Shown here: piece after piece, positions 35,938 through 45,218 of the stretch | Position numbering within the stretch: position 1 is the first letter of the stretch | How the letters are laid out: each line of letters begins with the position of its first letter | NCBI RefSeq assembly: GCF_900090245.1 | Contig: NZ_FMDN01000003.1 | Location: 453,373-517,372, forward strand | Direction: 5' to 3' | DNA from: Micromonospora halophytica | Lineage (GTDB): Bacteria; Actinomycetota; Actinomycetes; Mycobacteriales; Micromonosporaceae | DNA: 64,000 nucleotides | Notes under the pieces: generated by a model | What the model was told of the DNA's origin: nothing | The model's database searches: none | Seen by the model: only the letters and a program-made list of their open reading frames with translations | Translations under genes and position numbers: made by a program

Positions 35938-35974
35938 GCACGGACCCTACGACAGCGCCGGCTACCGTGCTGCG

Positions 35975-36862
35975 GTGGCAGTTCAGCAGCGGATCGGGCA
36001 GCTCTTCGCCCAGGCGGGGATCACCGGCAGCCTGCACGTCGTGCCGGTGGACGGGCCGCACGAGCAGGAGGTCGCCCTCGACGCCGACCGGCGGACCGTC
36101 ATCGCCTCCGTGTTCAAGATCCTGCTGGTGCTGGAGTTCGCCCGGCAGGTCGCCGCCGGGCAGCTCGACCCGACCGAACGGGTGCTGGTGACCGCCGGCG
36201 ACCGGCTCGGCGGCTGGGGCGTGGCCGGCTGCGCCGACGACGTCGAGGTGTCCCTGCGCGACCTGGCGTACTTCGCCATGTCGGTCAGCGACAACACCGC
36301 CGCCGACCTGCTGCTGCGCCGGGTCGGGGCGGACGTGCTGCCGATGCTCGCCGCCGAGCTGGAACTGGGGCGTACCCGGCTCCGGGGTGGACCGCGCCAC
36401 CTGGTGGAGCTAATGCTCGCCGACGTGGGTGCCCGCACCGAGGCGGACTTCGCCCGGATCTTCCCGACCCTGCCCGAGGAGCGGATCCGGGCGATGCGGG
36501 TCTTCGACCCGGAGCGGACCTCGTCGAGTACCGCCCGCGACCTCACCCGACTGCTCACCCTGATCTGGTGTGACCGGGCCGGCCCGGCCGTTGCCTGCGC
36601 CACCGTACGGGAACTGATGTCCCGCCAGCTCGTGCGGACCCGGCTCGCCTCCGGCTTCCCGCCCGGGGTGCGGGTGGTGTCGAAGACCGGCACCCTGCCC
36701 GGGCTCTACCTCGACGCCGGTGTGGCCGAGTACCCGGACGGCGCCCGGTACGCGATGGCCGTCCTCGTCCGCGCCGAGCACCTCGCCGCCCGCCGCATCG
36801 ACGTGGACCTGGCCATGGGCGAGGCCGCCCGGATCGCCGTGCAGGCGCTGCGGGACGCCTGA
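35975..36862 (+). CDS. Beta-lactamase-like serine hydrolase (class A type)
   Basis: A 295-residue serine hydrolase from GTG 35975. Active-site motifs: S45-V-F-K48, S105-D-N107 and SKTGTLPG near 230. These fit the class A/PBP fold. The omega-loop Glu of true class A beta-lactamases was not identified, so hydrolysis of beta-lactams is unproven. No signal peptide is visible, so it may be cytoplasmic. It is divergent from a LysR gene 37 bp away. Confidence 0.85.
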   Translation: MAVQQRIGQLFAQAGITGSLHVVPVDGPHEQEVALDADRRTVIASVFKILLVLEFARQVAAGQLDPTERVLVTAGDRLGGWGVAGCADDVEVSLRDLAYFAMSVSDNTAADLLLRRVGADVLPMLAAELELGRTRLRGGPRHLVELMLADVGARTEADFARIFPTLPEERIRAMRVFDPERTSSSTARDLTRLLTLIWCDRAGPAVACATVRELMSRQLVRTRLASGFPPGVRVVSKTGTLPGLYLDAGVAEYPDGARYAMAVLVRAEHLAARRIDVDLAMGEAARIAVQALRDA

Positions 36863-37016
36863 ATCCCCGGCCGGGCGTGCCGCTCGCAGCGGCGCTGAGC
36901 TGGTCCGATATCCGAAGCGGTATCGACGGTTGCGGCATTCGGTCTTGGACGTGACGGCCCGCGCGGTGGTGGGCTGTGGGTCGACCACGTACCGCGTGAG
37001 ACGGGGAGGATCCATC

Positions 37017-37985
37017 ATGTCCGTACACCAGCTCGACCGCCGCCGCTTCCTGCGCGACACCGCCGCCGGGGCCGCTGTGCTCACCGCCGGCGGGCTCGTC
37101 GCCGGGGTGCCGGCCGCAGCCGCGCCCGCCGCCGGGGCCCGGCCCGCTCGCTCCGGGCCGGTCACCTTCCGCTGGTGGGGCACCTCCGGCTGGCGGATCG
37201 ACATCGGCGACCGGACCGTGCTGGTCGACCCGTACCTCAGCCGCTACGACACCGGCCTGTTCCGGGGCGCGTTCGACCCGGCCACCCCGCTGACCGTGCG
37301 GTCGTCGGTGGTGGACTCCCTGGTGGACCGGGCCACCACCGTCCTGGTCACTCACACCCACTGGGACCACTTCAACGACGTGCCGTACATCGCCGGGCGA
37401 ACCGGTGCCCGGGTCTTCGGCACGCTCACCGCCTACCACCTGGGCATCGCGTACGGGCTGCCGGCCGGGCAACTCAGCCCGGTCTCCGGTGGCGAGGTGC
37501 TGGAGTTCGGCGACCACACGGTCGAGGTGGTGGCCTCCCTGCACAGCCGCAACGCGTCGTGGTCGATGGCGTTCCCCGGCGTACGGGTCAGCCCGCCCTC
37601 GAAGCCGGCCACCATCGCCGACCTGCCCGAAGGGGACACCCTGGCGTACCAGCTGCGGGTCGACGGTGGGCCGTCGGTCTTCCTGATGGGTGCCAGCGAC
37701 TTCGCCGCCCGCAACATCACCGGCCTCGCGCCCGACGTGGCGATGGTGGCGCTGCCGGCCACCGGCTCGACCGCCGACTACGTGCCCCGGCTGATGGCGG
37801 CGCTGGACCACCCGGCGGTCGTGGTGCCGGTGCACTGGGACAACTTCGAGACGCCGCTGGCCAACCCGCCGGTCGTCGCCCCGGACGACCGCAGGCGCCT
37901 GGACGAACTGGTCACGGCCGTACGCAAGGCGTCGCCGCGCAGCCGGGTGCTGGTCCCCGAGTACGGCACGGCGTACCGCTTCTGA
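37017..37985 (+). CDS. Tat-exported metallo-beta-lactamase-fold hydrolase
   Basis: A 322-residue protein. A twin-arginine signal RRRFLRDTAAGAAVLTAGGLVAG precedes an MBL domain with THTHWDHFND (metal ligands), DPYLSRY, and VPVHWDNFE late in the fold. The Zn ligands of the UlaG/lactonase subgroup are present, so a lactonase or phosphodiesterase-like role is more probable than beta-lactamase. ATG 37017 with GGGGAGG upstream. Confidence 0.88.
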   Translation: MSVHQLDRRRFLRDTAAGAAVLTAGGLVAGVPAAAAPAAGARPARSGPVTFRWWGTSGWRIDIGDRTVLVDPYLSRYDTGLFRGAFDPATPLTVRSSVVDSLVDRATTVLVTHTHWDHFNDVPYIAGRTGARVFGTLTAYHLGIAYGLPAGQLSPVSGGEVLEFGDHTVEVVASLHSRNASWSMAFPGVRVSPPSKPATIADLPEGDTLAYQLRVDGGPSVFLMGASDFAARNITGLAPDVAMVALPATGSTADYVPRLMAALDHPAVVVPVHWDNFETPLANPPVVAPDDRRRLDELVTAVRKASPRSRVLVPEYGTAYRF

Positions 37986-37989
37986 CCGA

Positions 37990-38027
37990 CGGCGGGGCCG
38001 GGACCCGACGGGGTCCCGGCCCCGCCG
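37990..38027. terminator. Bidirectional terminator hairpin
   Basis: 17 perfect base pairs: arms 37990-38006 and 38011-38027 around GACG. It sits between the convergent stops of the MBL gene (37985) and the TM2 gene (38031) and serves both. Confidence 0.9.
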
Positions 38028-38030
38028 GTG

Positions 38031-38252
38031 TCACTTGGCGAGCGGCTGGCCCTGCTTGTCCTTGAAGGAGCCGACCAGGATCATGATGAAGTCGATAAGC
38101 GTCCAGACGCCCAGGCCACCGAAGGTGACGAGTTGCAGCACACCGGTGCCGACCTTGCCGGTGTAGAAGCGGTGCACACCGAGGGCGCCGAGGAAGAAGC
38201 AGAGCAGCAGGGTGACGAGCCAGGACTTCTGGGTCGTGACGGGAGTGGTCAC
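38031..38252 (-). CDS. TM2 domain membrane protein
   Basis: A 73-residue protein from GTG 38252, with AAAGGA nine bases upstream. Two membrane helices ([46 protein letters not shown]) enclose the TM2 signature F..G..G.HRFY.G and D at the second helix. Function of TM2 proteins in bacteria is unknown. A longer in-frame start extends into Arg-rich sequence and was rejected. Confidence 0.9.
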   Translation of the reverse strand: MTTPVTTQKSWLVTLLLCFFLGALGVHRFYTGKVGTGVLQLVTFGGLGVWTLIDFIMILVGSFKDKQGQPLAK

Positions 38253-38464
38253 AGGGGGTCCTTTCACGAGGGATAGCCGCGGGAGCGTATCGGGGGCCCA
38301 GGTCAGAGGCAAGATCAATAACGCGCTGATCAGCCGGACGGACGAGCCGGCCCCGACCGGTGCGGTGCCGCGATGACGCCTGCTCAGGTCGCTCGCCGAC
38401 ACGCGTCGGCGACCGGAGCGGCCAGGGGGCGGCACCCGGCGGCGGTGATCCACCGGCGAGCGCC

Positions 38465-38899
38465 TCAGAGCTGACGGATCGCCGTGGAGTTCAACCGGAA
38501 ACCGACCGTCCGATCGACGATCCGCTCCACCAGGTCGGCCTTGCGGGCGCCGGCCACCCCGCGCAACCCGAGCCGGGCCGCCAGCGCCCGCAGCTCCTTC
38601 GCCGACCAGCCGGCGAGGTACGCCGTACCGTCGTGGCGGGTGGTCAGGGCGGCCAGCGCCGCCACCGCCCGGTCCGGGTCGGTGACCGGCGCGACCGGCC
38701 GGTGCGGCGTGCCCCGGCGCCCGGTGACAGCGGTGGCGGTGGGCGGGGCGGCCCGCTCGGCGGTCGACGGCTGCGCGACGGGCACGACCGCCAGCCGGGC
38801 CCGCCCCTCGGCCAGCGCGACCACCTCGGCGGCCGGGAGGGCCCTCACCAGCTCCGCGAGGCGGATCAGCAGCGTGGCGGTGACGCTCGGGTCGGTCAC
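38465..38899 (-). CDS. SAP-like small protein partnered with ParA ATPase
   Basis: A 144-residue protein with a helical N-terminus, a Pro/Ala linker (about 45-75) and a C-terminal SAP-like helix pair: [31 protein letters not shown], which resembles SAP/LEM DNA-binding motifs. It overlaps the upstream ParA gene by 4 bp. The pair may position a DNA or protein cargo; a ParB is absent. Confidence 0.65.
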   Translation of the reverse strand: MTDPSVTATLLIRLAELVRALPAAEVVALAEGRARLAVVPVAQPSTAERAAPPTATAVTGRRGTPHRPVAPVTDPDRAVAALAALTTRHDGTAYLAGWSAKELRALAARLGLRGVAGARKADLVERIVDRTVGFRLNSTAIRQL

Positions 38900-39828
38900 G
38901 CCGCCACCTCGGCCGGTTGCAGGTGCGCGATGAACTCGGTGGTGATCTGGCGCAGCTCCTCCTGCACGGCCGGCAGCCCCACCCGGGGACGCAGCACCGC
39001 CGGCACGCCGCGCGGGGTGTTCGTGGCGAAGAGGGTGACGTTCTCCCGCAGCACGGTCGGGAAGACGGGCAGGCCGAGCGCGCGGACCTGGTCCATGTAG
39101 CCCTGGTGGGCGGCGACCGGCCGCTGCGCGTTCAGGTGGATCATGGTGAACACCACCCCGGCGATACCGGGGGCGACCTTGTGGTGCCGCCGGATGGTGG
39201 CGAACCGCCGCGAGTCGGCGTTGTAACGGTCGACCAGTTCCCGGACGTTGCCGCAGAGGTAGTCGATGCCGAGGGTGGAGAGGTAGTCCGCCTTCGCCGG
39301 GATGAGCAGGTGGTCGCTGGCGATGACGGCGGACTGGGTGACCACGTTGAAGTTCGGCGGGCAGTCGATGAGCACCAGGTCGTAGCCGCCCAGCGCCTCG
39401 TCGTGCAGCCCCTCGGCGAGCGAGCCGCGAACCCGGAACAGCTCCCGGTCGTACTCCTCGCCGTCGGCCACGCCCCGGGCCAGCGCCAGGTCGATGTCGG
39501 TGAGGCCGAGGTGCGAGGCGATCAGGTCGAGCCGCCCCGCGCCGGCCAGGTGGGCGTTGGCCGGGCCGGGGGAGACCACCAGCTCACCCAGGGTGACCGC
39601 CGGGGTGTCCCCGCGCAGCCCGTCGTACCAGCGTTTCACGGTGCGCCCGTCGCGCAGCCGTTCCCGCCAGTCGTCCGGCTCGTAGAAGCTGAAGGTCAGG
39701 CTGGTCTGCGGATCGAGGTCGACCAGCAGCACCTTCATCCCCCGGTTGGCCAGCTCCGCACCGAGGTTGGCGGTCAGGGTGGTCTTGCCCACCCCGCCCT
39801 TGTAATTGATCACGGACACCACGTACAC
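38896..39828 (-). CDS. ParA/Soj-family ATPase
   Basis: A 310-residue partition ATPase. Deviant Walker A KGGVGKTT near the start, [14 protein letters not shown] (A'), [10 protein letters not shown] (Walker B). GTG 39828 is chosen because GGAGG lies 8 bases upstream; earlier in-frame starts add Arg-rich residues. The next gene overlaps by 4 bp and encodes the SAP-like protein. No parS or ParB seen, so an orphan ParA for positioning protein or chromosomal cargo is likely. Confidence 0.87.
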   Translation of the reverse strand: MYVVSVINYKGGVGKTTLTANLGAELANRGMKVLLVDLDPQTSLTFSFYEPDDWRERLRDGRTVKRWYDGLRGDTPAVTLGELVVSPGPANAHLAGAGRLDLIASHLGLTDIDLALARGVADGEEYDRELFRVRGSLAEGLHDEALGGYDLVLIDCPPNFNVVTQSAVIASDHLLIPAKADYLSTLGIDYLCGNVRELVDRYNADSRRFATIRRHHKVAPGIAGVVFTMIHLNAQRPVAAHQGYMDQVRALGLPVFPTVLRENVTLFATNTPRGVPAVLRPRVGLPAVQEELRQITTEFIAHLQPAEVAA

Positions 39829-39904
39829 CGACGGCACCTCCCAGACGGGGGAACCGTAGCGGGCGCGGCGGAGTATGACCATCCGTGACGGCGACCCGTG
39901 ACGG

Positions 39905-40468
39905 TCACTCCGCGACCGGGAGGACCACCTCGTTGCGGCGCAGGAACCAGGGCTTCCACGGCGGGTCGAAGCGGGCGTACCGGATCGCGCCGGACGGGGT
40001 CAGGCCCGCCGCCGTCACCGCCCGGCCCAGTGCGGTGGCCCGCCGGCCGAACGACTTCTCCGTCCACCGTCCGGAGAAGCGGACGGCGGCGGCGAGCTGC
40101 CCCGGGACCTCCCGGACGGTGATCCGTGGGTCCTGCGGCTCGGGCGCGGTGTCGGCGGAGAGTTCCGCCGGCAGCACGAACCGCACCAGCCAGCAGCCGG
40201 GCCGGTCACCCTCCTCCTGCACGACCGGCGCGGTCATCGCGATCCGTTCGGCGCCGTCGGACTCCTGGACCACGGGAGCGGTCACGGTGGCCCTCCGCCG
40301 GGACCGGTTGGCCCCGCCGAGGTATCCGGCCAGCGGGCGGAACGCGGCGTTGCCGGCCTCGACGAACGTCCCGTCCACCCGCATCTCGGCGACCAGGTGG
40401 GCCGGGTACCGGCGCAGCTCGAAGCCCGGATGCGTGGCCACCACCCGGTACGGCTGCTGCTCGGTCAT
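39905..40468 (-). CDS. SOUL family haem-binding protein
   Basis: A 187-residue SOUL-type protein: FELRRYPAHLVAEM..., FRPLAGYLGGANR, IAMTAPVVQE and VRFSGRW match the family; the repeated TAPVVQE is typical. SOUL proteins bind haem or other hydrophobic ligands; bacterial roles are unknown. It is a single gene between ParA and the ABC operon. Confidence 0.9.
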   Translation of the reverse strand: MTEQQPYRVVATHPGFELRRYPAHLVAEMRVDGTFVEAGNAAFRPLAGYLGGANRSRRRATVTAPVVQESDGAERIAMTAPVVQEEGDRPGCWLVRFVLPAELSADTAPEPQDPRITVREVPGQLAAAVRFSGRWTEKSFGRRATALGRAVTAAGLTPSGAIRYARFDPPWKPWFLRRNEVVLPVAE

Positions 40469-40593
40469 CAGGCACGCTCCCGGGCCGTCAGGACTCCTCC
40501 ACCAGCACGCTACCGCTCATCGGGGGTCTGCTCCCGGCGAAGCGGAACCCCCACCGACCACCGTGGCGGTGCCGTGCCGCTGGGCGTCCACGG

Positions 40594-41376
40594 TCAGGAC
40601 ACCTCCCGCCGCAGGGTGCGGACCAGCCCGGCGGCCAGCGGCACGACCAGCCAGACCAGCAGCGAGACCGCGAGCCGGCCCCACTGCCCGGCGGTGACCT
40701 CGGCGCCGAGCAGCGGCTCCATGGTCACCGAGGTGTCCAGCCACGCCGCGGGCCGGTGCAGGGCCTGCACCATCGCGGAGAGGATGCTCCACACGGTCGG
40801 CAGCAGCAGGTACGTGACGATCGCCAGGGGGGTGTTCAGCAGCAGCAGGCCGAAGCCCGCGCCCATCAGCACGTTCGCCACCTGGAACACGGCCGCGTGC
40901 GGCAGCAGCTGCCAGTCGAAGTTCCATTCGCCCGCCCCGCCGGTGGCCCCGGCGAGCAGCGTGCCGACGGCGGCGACGGCCAGGCTCACCCCGACCGAGG
41001 CCAGCGCCGCCAGCACCACCGCGGCGAGCTTGGCGACCACCACCCGTTCCCGGCGGGGGACCAGGGCGAACGTGGTCAACGCCGTCCGCTGTGACCACTC
41101 CGAGCAGATGGAGAGGATGCCGAGCACCGGCAGGAGCAGACCGACCGGCAGCAGCGACGGGGCGAAGAAGGCGGTGAACGTCTGCTCGGCGTCGTCGAGG
41201 ACGAACAGCTGCACGGTGACGATGGCGGCGGCGATCAGCCCGATGGTGGCCAGCAGCCAGCGTCCGGCCCGGGTGTCGGCGAGCTTGCGCAGCTCCACCC
41301 CGGTCAGCCGGGCCAGGGACGGCCCGTCGGCCACCGGGCGGCGGTTGGTGACGGCGGGTGCGGTGGTGGTGGTCAT
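40594..41376 (-). CDS. ABC-2 type transporter permease
   Basis: A 260-residue membrane protein with six hydrophobic segments from about 40 to 255 (first WLLATIGLIAAAIVTVQLFVL). It follows the ATPase gene with ATG overlapping its stop (ATGA). CSEWSQRTALTTFALVPRR is the conserved cytoplasmic loop of ABC-2 subunits. Together with the ATPase it forms an exporter of unknown substrate, divergent from the two-component system that may control it. Confidence 0.85.
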   Translation of the reverse strand: MTTTTAPAVTNRRPVADGPSLARLTGVELRKLADTRAGRWLLATIGLIAAAIVTVQLFVLDDAEQTFTAFFAPSLLPVGLLLPVLGILSICSEWSQRTALTTFALVPRRERVVVAKLAAVVLAALASVGVSLAVAAVGTLLAGATGGAGEWNFDWQLLPHAAVFQVANVLMGAGFGLLLLNTPLAIVTYLLLPTVWSILSAMVQALHRPAAWLDTSVTMEPLLGAEVTAGQWGRLAVSLLVWLVVPLAAGLVRTLRREVS

Positions 41377-42272
41377 TTCACGGCTTCCTTCGTCGACGCG
41401 CCGGCGGTGAGGGTGAGGAAGAGCTGTTCGAGGCCGCCGTTGCCGGCGGGACGCAGCTCGGTGAGGACCAGGCCGGCGTCGGCGGCGACCTGCCCCACCG
41501 CGCCGGGCTCGGCCCGGACCAGGAAGCCGCCGTCGGTCCCGGCGGTGGCGGTCAGGCCGACCCGGTCCAGGGTCAGCCGCAGGGCGTGCGGGTCGCGGCC
41601 GCGGACCAGGGTGCCGGCGCCGGCCAGCAGCTCGTCCTTGCCGCCGGCGGCGACCACCCGGCCGCCGCCGATCACCACGACCCGGTCGGCGACCGCCTCC
41701 ACCTCGCGCAGCAGGTGGGAGGAGAGCAGCACGGTGCCGCCCCGGTCGGCGAAGTCGCGCAGCAGGCCGCGCATCCAGAAGATGCCCTCCGGGTCGAGGC
41801 CGTTGGCCGGCTCGTCCAGGATCAGCACCCGGGGGTCGCCCAGCAGCGCCAGCGCCAGGCCGAGCCGCTGCCGCATCCCGAGCGAGTACGCCCCGACCCG
41901 CCGCTTCGCCGCCGTCGCGTTCAGCCCCACCTGGTCGAGCACCGCGCCCACCCGCCCACGGTCCACGCCCATCGTCCGGGCGGCCAGGGCCAGCGCCTCC
42001 CGGCCGGTGCGCCCGGCGTGCTGCGCCGAGGCGTCCAGCAGCACCCCGATCTCCCGACCGGGGTTGGGCAGCTCCCGGTAGCGGCGTCCGGTGACGGCGG
42101 CGTTGCCGGACGTCGGTGGGGTCAGCCCGCAGATCATCCGCATGGTGGTGGACTTGCCGGCGCCGTTCGGGCCGAGGAACCCGGTCACCGTCCCCGGCTC
42201 GCAGTGGAACGAGACGTCGTCGACGGCGACGTGCGGGCCGTACCGTTTGGTGAGGTGTTCGACCATGATCAT
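41373..42272 (-). CDS. ABC transporter ATP-binding protein
   Basis: A 299-residue ATPase: Walker A LGPNGAGKST, signature YSLGMRQRL, Walker B VLILDEPANGLDP, and the His loop LSSHLL. The last 80 residues form a C-terminal extension typical of ABC-2 drug or lantibiotic exporters. First gene of the exporter operon, divergent from the sensor kinase at 42406. Confidence 0.93.
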   Translation of the reverse strand: MIMVEHLTKRYGPHVAVDDVSFHCEPGTVTGFLGPNGAGKSTTMRMICGLTPPTSGNAAVTGRRYRELPNPGREIGVLLDASAQHAGRTGREALALAARTMGVDRGRVGAVLDQVGLNATAAKRRVGAYSLGMRQRLGLALALLGDPRVLILDEPANGLDPEGIFWMRGLLRDFADRGGTVLLSSHLLREVEAVADRVVVIGGGRVVAAGGKDELLAGAGTLVRGRDPHALRLTLDRVGLTATAGTDGGFLVRAEPGAVGQVAADAGLVLTELRPAGNGGLEQLFLTLTAGASTKEAVK

Positions 42273-42405
42273 GGCGTCGAGCCTGCCCGCGCCACCCGGC
42301 CACGCGCTGCGGCCGGCGGTCGAGAGCCACCCGTACCTCGGTCTACCGGCAGACCTCGACTTTGGTAGGTGTCGACGCGGCGGAGCGGCTTCCTAGCATG
42401 GACGG

Positions 42406-43656
42406 GTGAGCAGCGCCGCCGTCGTGCCCGAACATCCCTGGCTGCTGCCGGGGACCCTGACCCGTCCGACGACGACCGTACGACGGACGCCCCGGGACTG
42501 GTTCGTCGACGGACTCTGCTTCCTGCTCGCCCTCGGCTGGGCGGTGCTGGCCTTCCACGACTCGGTGGGGCCGGAGCCGGAGTTCGCGGTCAACGTCGGC
42601 CCGTCCTGGCTCAACGAGATCGACCTGGTGCTCGGGGTGTCGGTGAGTGCGGCGCTCTGGCTGCGCCGACGCTGGCCGGTCGCGCTGGCGGTGGCCAGCC
42701 TGCCGCTGGCGCTGTTCTCGGTCAACGCCGGTGTGGCCCTGCTGATCCTCCTGTTCACCGTGCTGGTGCACCGGCCGCTGCCGATCGGCGCCGCGCTGGT
42801 CGGCGTGCACCTGCTGACCACGCCGATCTACACCATGATCCGGCCCGACCCGGTGCTGCCGTTCTGGGCCACCATGGCCTGGACGCTCCTGTTCATCGGC
42901 GCGGTCGTGGCGTGGGCGCTGTTCGTCCGGGCGCGACGGCAACTCGTGTGGTCGCTGCGCGAGCGTGCCGACCGGGCCGAGGCCGAGCAGCAGCTGCGGG
43001 TCGCCCAGGCCCGGCAGCTCGAACGCACCCGCATCGCCCGGGAGATGCACGACGTGCTGGCGCACCGGATCTCCCTGCTCAGCCTGCACGCCGGGGCGCT
43101 GGAGTTCCGCCCCGACGCGCCTGCGGAAGAGGTCGCGAAGGCGGCCGGGGTGATCCGGGCCAGCGCGCACGCCGCCCTGCAGGACCTGCGCGAGGTGATC
43201 GGGGTGCTGCGCGCCGAGCCCGGCGGCGCCGAGACGGCCACCCCCGAGCGCCCGCAGCCGACCCTCGGTGACGTGCCGGCGCTGGTCGCGGAGTCCCGGG
43301 CCGCCGGGGTGCGGGTCGGCGTGGTCGACGCGGTCGCCGACGCCGCGGCCGTGCCTCCGGCGGTCGGGCGCAGCGTGTACCGGATCGTGCAGGAGGGGTT
43401 GACCAACGCCCGCAAGCACGCGCCGGGGGCGCTGGTCTCGATCCAGCTCGCCGGCCGCCCCGGCGACGGCCTCGCCGTCGAGATCCGCAACCCGTGGCCG
43501 GTCGGTGAGCCGGCCGCCCCGGTGATCCCGGGCACCGGCACCGGCCTGGTCGGCGTCGCGGAGCGGGTCAGCCTCGCCGGTGGCCGGCTGGAGCACGGGC
43601 GGGACGCCACCGGCGACTTCCGGCTGGCCGCCTGGCTGCCCTGGCCGGCGTCGTGA
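42406..43656 (+). CDS. NarL-type sensor histidine kinase
   Basis: A 416-residue membrane kinase. Four to five hydrophobic helices occupy about 40-185; the HisKA_3 box ARQLERTRIAREMHDVLAHR has phospho-acceptor His215, and the ATP domain has RIVQEGLTNARKHAPG (N box) and GTGTGLVGVAERVSLAGG (G box). GTG start at 42406. It overlaps the response regulator by 4 bp. Signal unknown, perhaps cell-envelope stress since an ABC exporter is divergent. Confidence 0.92.
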   Translation: MSSAAVVPEHPWLLPGTLTRPTTTVRRTPRDWFVDGLCFLLALGWAVLAFHDSVGPEPEFAVNVGPSWLNEIDLVLGVSVSAALWLRRRWPVALAVASLPLALFSVNAGVALLILLFTVLVHRPLPIGAALVGVHLLTTPIYTMIRPDPVLPFWATMAWTLLFIGAVVAWALFVRARRQLVWSLRERADRAEAEQQLRVAQARQLERTRIAREMHDVLAHRISLLSLHAGALEFRPDAPAEEVAKAAGVIRASAHAALQDLREVIGVLRAEPGGAETATPERPQPTLGDVPALVAESRAAGVRVGVVDAVADAAAVPPAVGRSVYRIVQEGLTNARKHAPGALVSIQLAGRPGDGLAVEIRNPWPVGEPAAPVIPGTGTGLVGVAERVSLAGGRLEHGRDATGDFRLAAWLPWPAS

Positions 43657-44336
43657 GCGCGGGCGAGCAGGCGCCGGTCCGGGTGCTGATCGTGGACGAC
43701 GACGCGCTGGTCCGCGCCGGACTGTCGATGATCCTCGGCGGGGTGCCCGACGTCCGGGTGGTCGGCGAGGCCGCCGACGGTGCCGAGGTGCCGGCCGCCG
43801 TCGAGGCGTACGCGCCGGACGTGGTGCTGATGGACATCCGGATGCCCCGGGTCGACGGGCTGACCGCCACCGAGGCGCTGCGTGCGGCGGCCGACCCGCC
43901 CGAGGTGCTGGTGCTGACGACGTTCGATGCCGACGAGCAGGTGCTGCGGGCGCTGCGTGCCGGGGCGGGCGGATTCCTGCTCAAGGACACCCCGCCCGCC
44001 GAGATCGTCCGGGCGGTGCGCCGGGTGGCGGCGGGGGAGGCGACCCTCTCCCCGGCGGTGACCCGCAAGCTGATCACGCACGTGACCGTCGTCGGCACGC
44101 CGTCCGGGCCCGATCCGCGCCGGCAGCGGGCGTTGCGGCTGCTCGACGGGCTCACCGCGCGGGAACGGGAGGTCGCGCTCGCGCTCGGGCAGGGCCGCAC
44201 CAACGCGGAGATCTCGGCGGAGCTGTTCATGAGTGTGGCGACGGTGAAGGCGTACGTGTCCCGGCTGCTGACCAAGTTGGCGCTGAACAACCGGGTCCAG
44301 GTGGCGCTGCTGGTGCACGACGCCGGCCTGGTCTGA
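43653..44336 (+). CDS. LuxR/NarL-type response regulator
   Basis: A 227-residue regulator: receiver domain with acidic pocket VDDD (15-17) and phospho-acceptor Asp61 in LMDIRMP, then a LuxR helix-turn-helix (about 163-220: LTAREREVALALGQGRTNAEISAELFMSVATVKAYVSRLLTKL). Partner of the adjacent kinase; likely regulates the divergent ABC exporter. Confidence 0.93.
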   Translation: MSAGEQAPVRVLIVDDDALVRAGLSMILGGVPDVRVVGEAADGAEVPAAVEAYAPDVVLMDIRMPRVDGLTATEALRAAADPPEVLVLTTFDADEQVLRALRAGAGGFLLKDTPPAEIVRAVRRVAAGEATLSPAVTRKLITHVTVVGTPSGPDPRRQRALRLLDGLTAREREVALALGQGRTNAEISAELFMSVATVKAYVSRLLTKLALNNRVQVALLVHDAGLV

Positions 44337-44408
44337 GCCGCCGGGCCGAGGCCGGCCTCTTGGTTGTATCACCGATGAGAGTGTCGAGGCTGGAAGCGTG
44401 GACGGATA

Positions 44409-44537
44409 CTGCCCCAGGCGTCGCTCAGCCGCGCGCTGCGCCTGCTGACCGACAAGCGCCTCGTCGACGTCGCGACACCGCTGTCCACCCGGCCGTCGCG
44501 GGAGACGCGCTACGCCGTCACCGCCTGGCGGGATTGA
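44409..44537 (+). pseudogene. Remnant winged-helix regulator gene
   Basis: A frame without a start gives LPQASLSRALRLLTDKRLVDVATPLSTRPSRETRYAVT then a stop at 44537. This is the recognition-helix and wing part of a MarR/TrmB-like winged helix; the N-terminal and effector parts are missing. Residual similarity may continue in another frame to 44638. Nothing else was seen in 44337-44624. Confidence 0.45.
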
Positions 44538-44624
44538 ACTTCTGCCCGCTGTGGGCCGTACCACTGGCCGAGGATGCGCTGCGGCGGACAGCCGCAGTCG
44601 CTGGCGAGCTGCGGGAGGCCTGCC

Positions 44625-45134
44625 GTGCGAGTTGGTGAGCAGTCGACGGACCCCATCGATCTGATCCTGGGCGAGGTGCCGGTGCCGGCACCGCTGACGC
44701 CGGAGGACGTCCGGCTCGCGGTCCGGGCGGTGGTCGTGCACGCCGCCGAGGAGTGGCCCAACGGGCCGCTGTGCCGCAACGACGGCGCGTCGTACCCCTG
44801 CCGGCTGCACCGCTGGGGCCGGCGGGTGCTGGAGAACCACGGGCTCAACGAGCGTCAGATCGAGGCGCTTGTCCGGCACGGGAACCCGTTCGTGCACGTG
44901 CCGTTCCCCTTCACCTACGGCAGCCCGGCCCAGGGCCGGCCGGTCACGGCCCCGTCGGCCCGGCAGGCGCCCGGCCACCCGACGCGCAGCCAGGCCGGGT
45001 CCGCCGGCCATCCGGCGCGGAGCCAGACCGGCCGGGGCGCCGCACCGGTGACGCGGCCCGCTCTCCGGCCCGGCGGGCCCGTTCGGCCGGTGGCACCCCC
45101 CGCCACCGCGCCGCGCTGGCCCCGGGCGAGCTGA
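44625..45134 (+). CDS. Protein with LCRN...PCRLHRWGRR domain and Pro-rich tail
   Basis: A 169-residue protein from GTG 44625 (GGGAGG eight bases upstream). Residues about 20-80 (LTPEDVRLAVRAVVVHAAEEWPNGPLCRN...PCRLHRWGRRVLENHGL) are homologous to the 93-residue protein at 24892, with two conserved Cys. The last 75 residues are a low-complexity Pro/Ala/Arg tail. The decayed winged-helix gene upstream mirrors the XRE gene near the paralogue. Function unknown. Confidence 0.68.
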   Translation: MRVGEQSTDPIDLILGEVPVPAPLTPEDVRLAVRAVVVHAAEEWPNGPLCRNDGASYPCRLHRWGRRVLENHGLNERQIEALVRHGNPFVHVPFPFTYGSPAQGRPVTAPSARQAPGHPTRSQAGSAGHPARSQTGRGAAPVTRPALRPGGPVRPVAPPATAPRWPRAS

Positions 45135-45218
45135 GCGGAGGTACGACCGCCGGCGTCGCCCGGGCGCCACGACGCCGGCCCGGACCGGGGTTGGTCAGCC
45201 CGGCCGGGCCGGCGCCGC

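Noticed and set aside
36863..37016. Partial palindrome GATATCCG-AAG-CGGTATC upstream of the metallo-hydrolase gene, considered as a copper/CsoR or MerR site
   Set aside because: The arms differ by one inserted base and no regulator gene is nearby; too weak to call.
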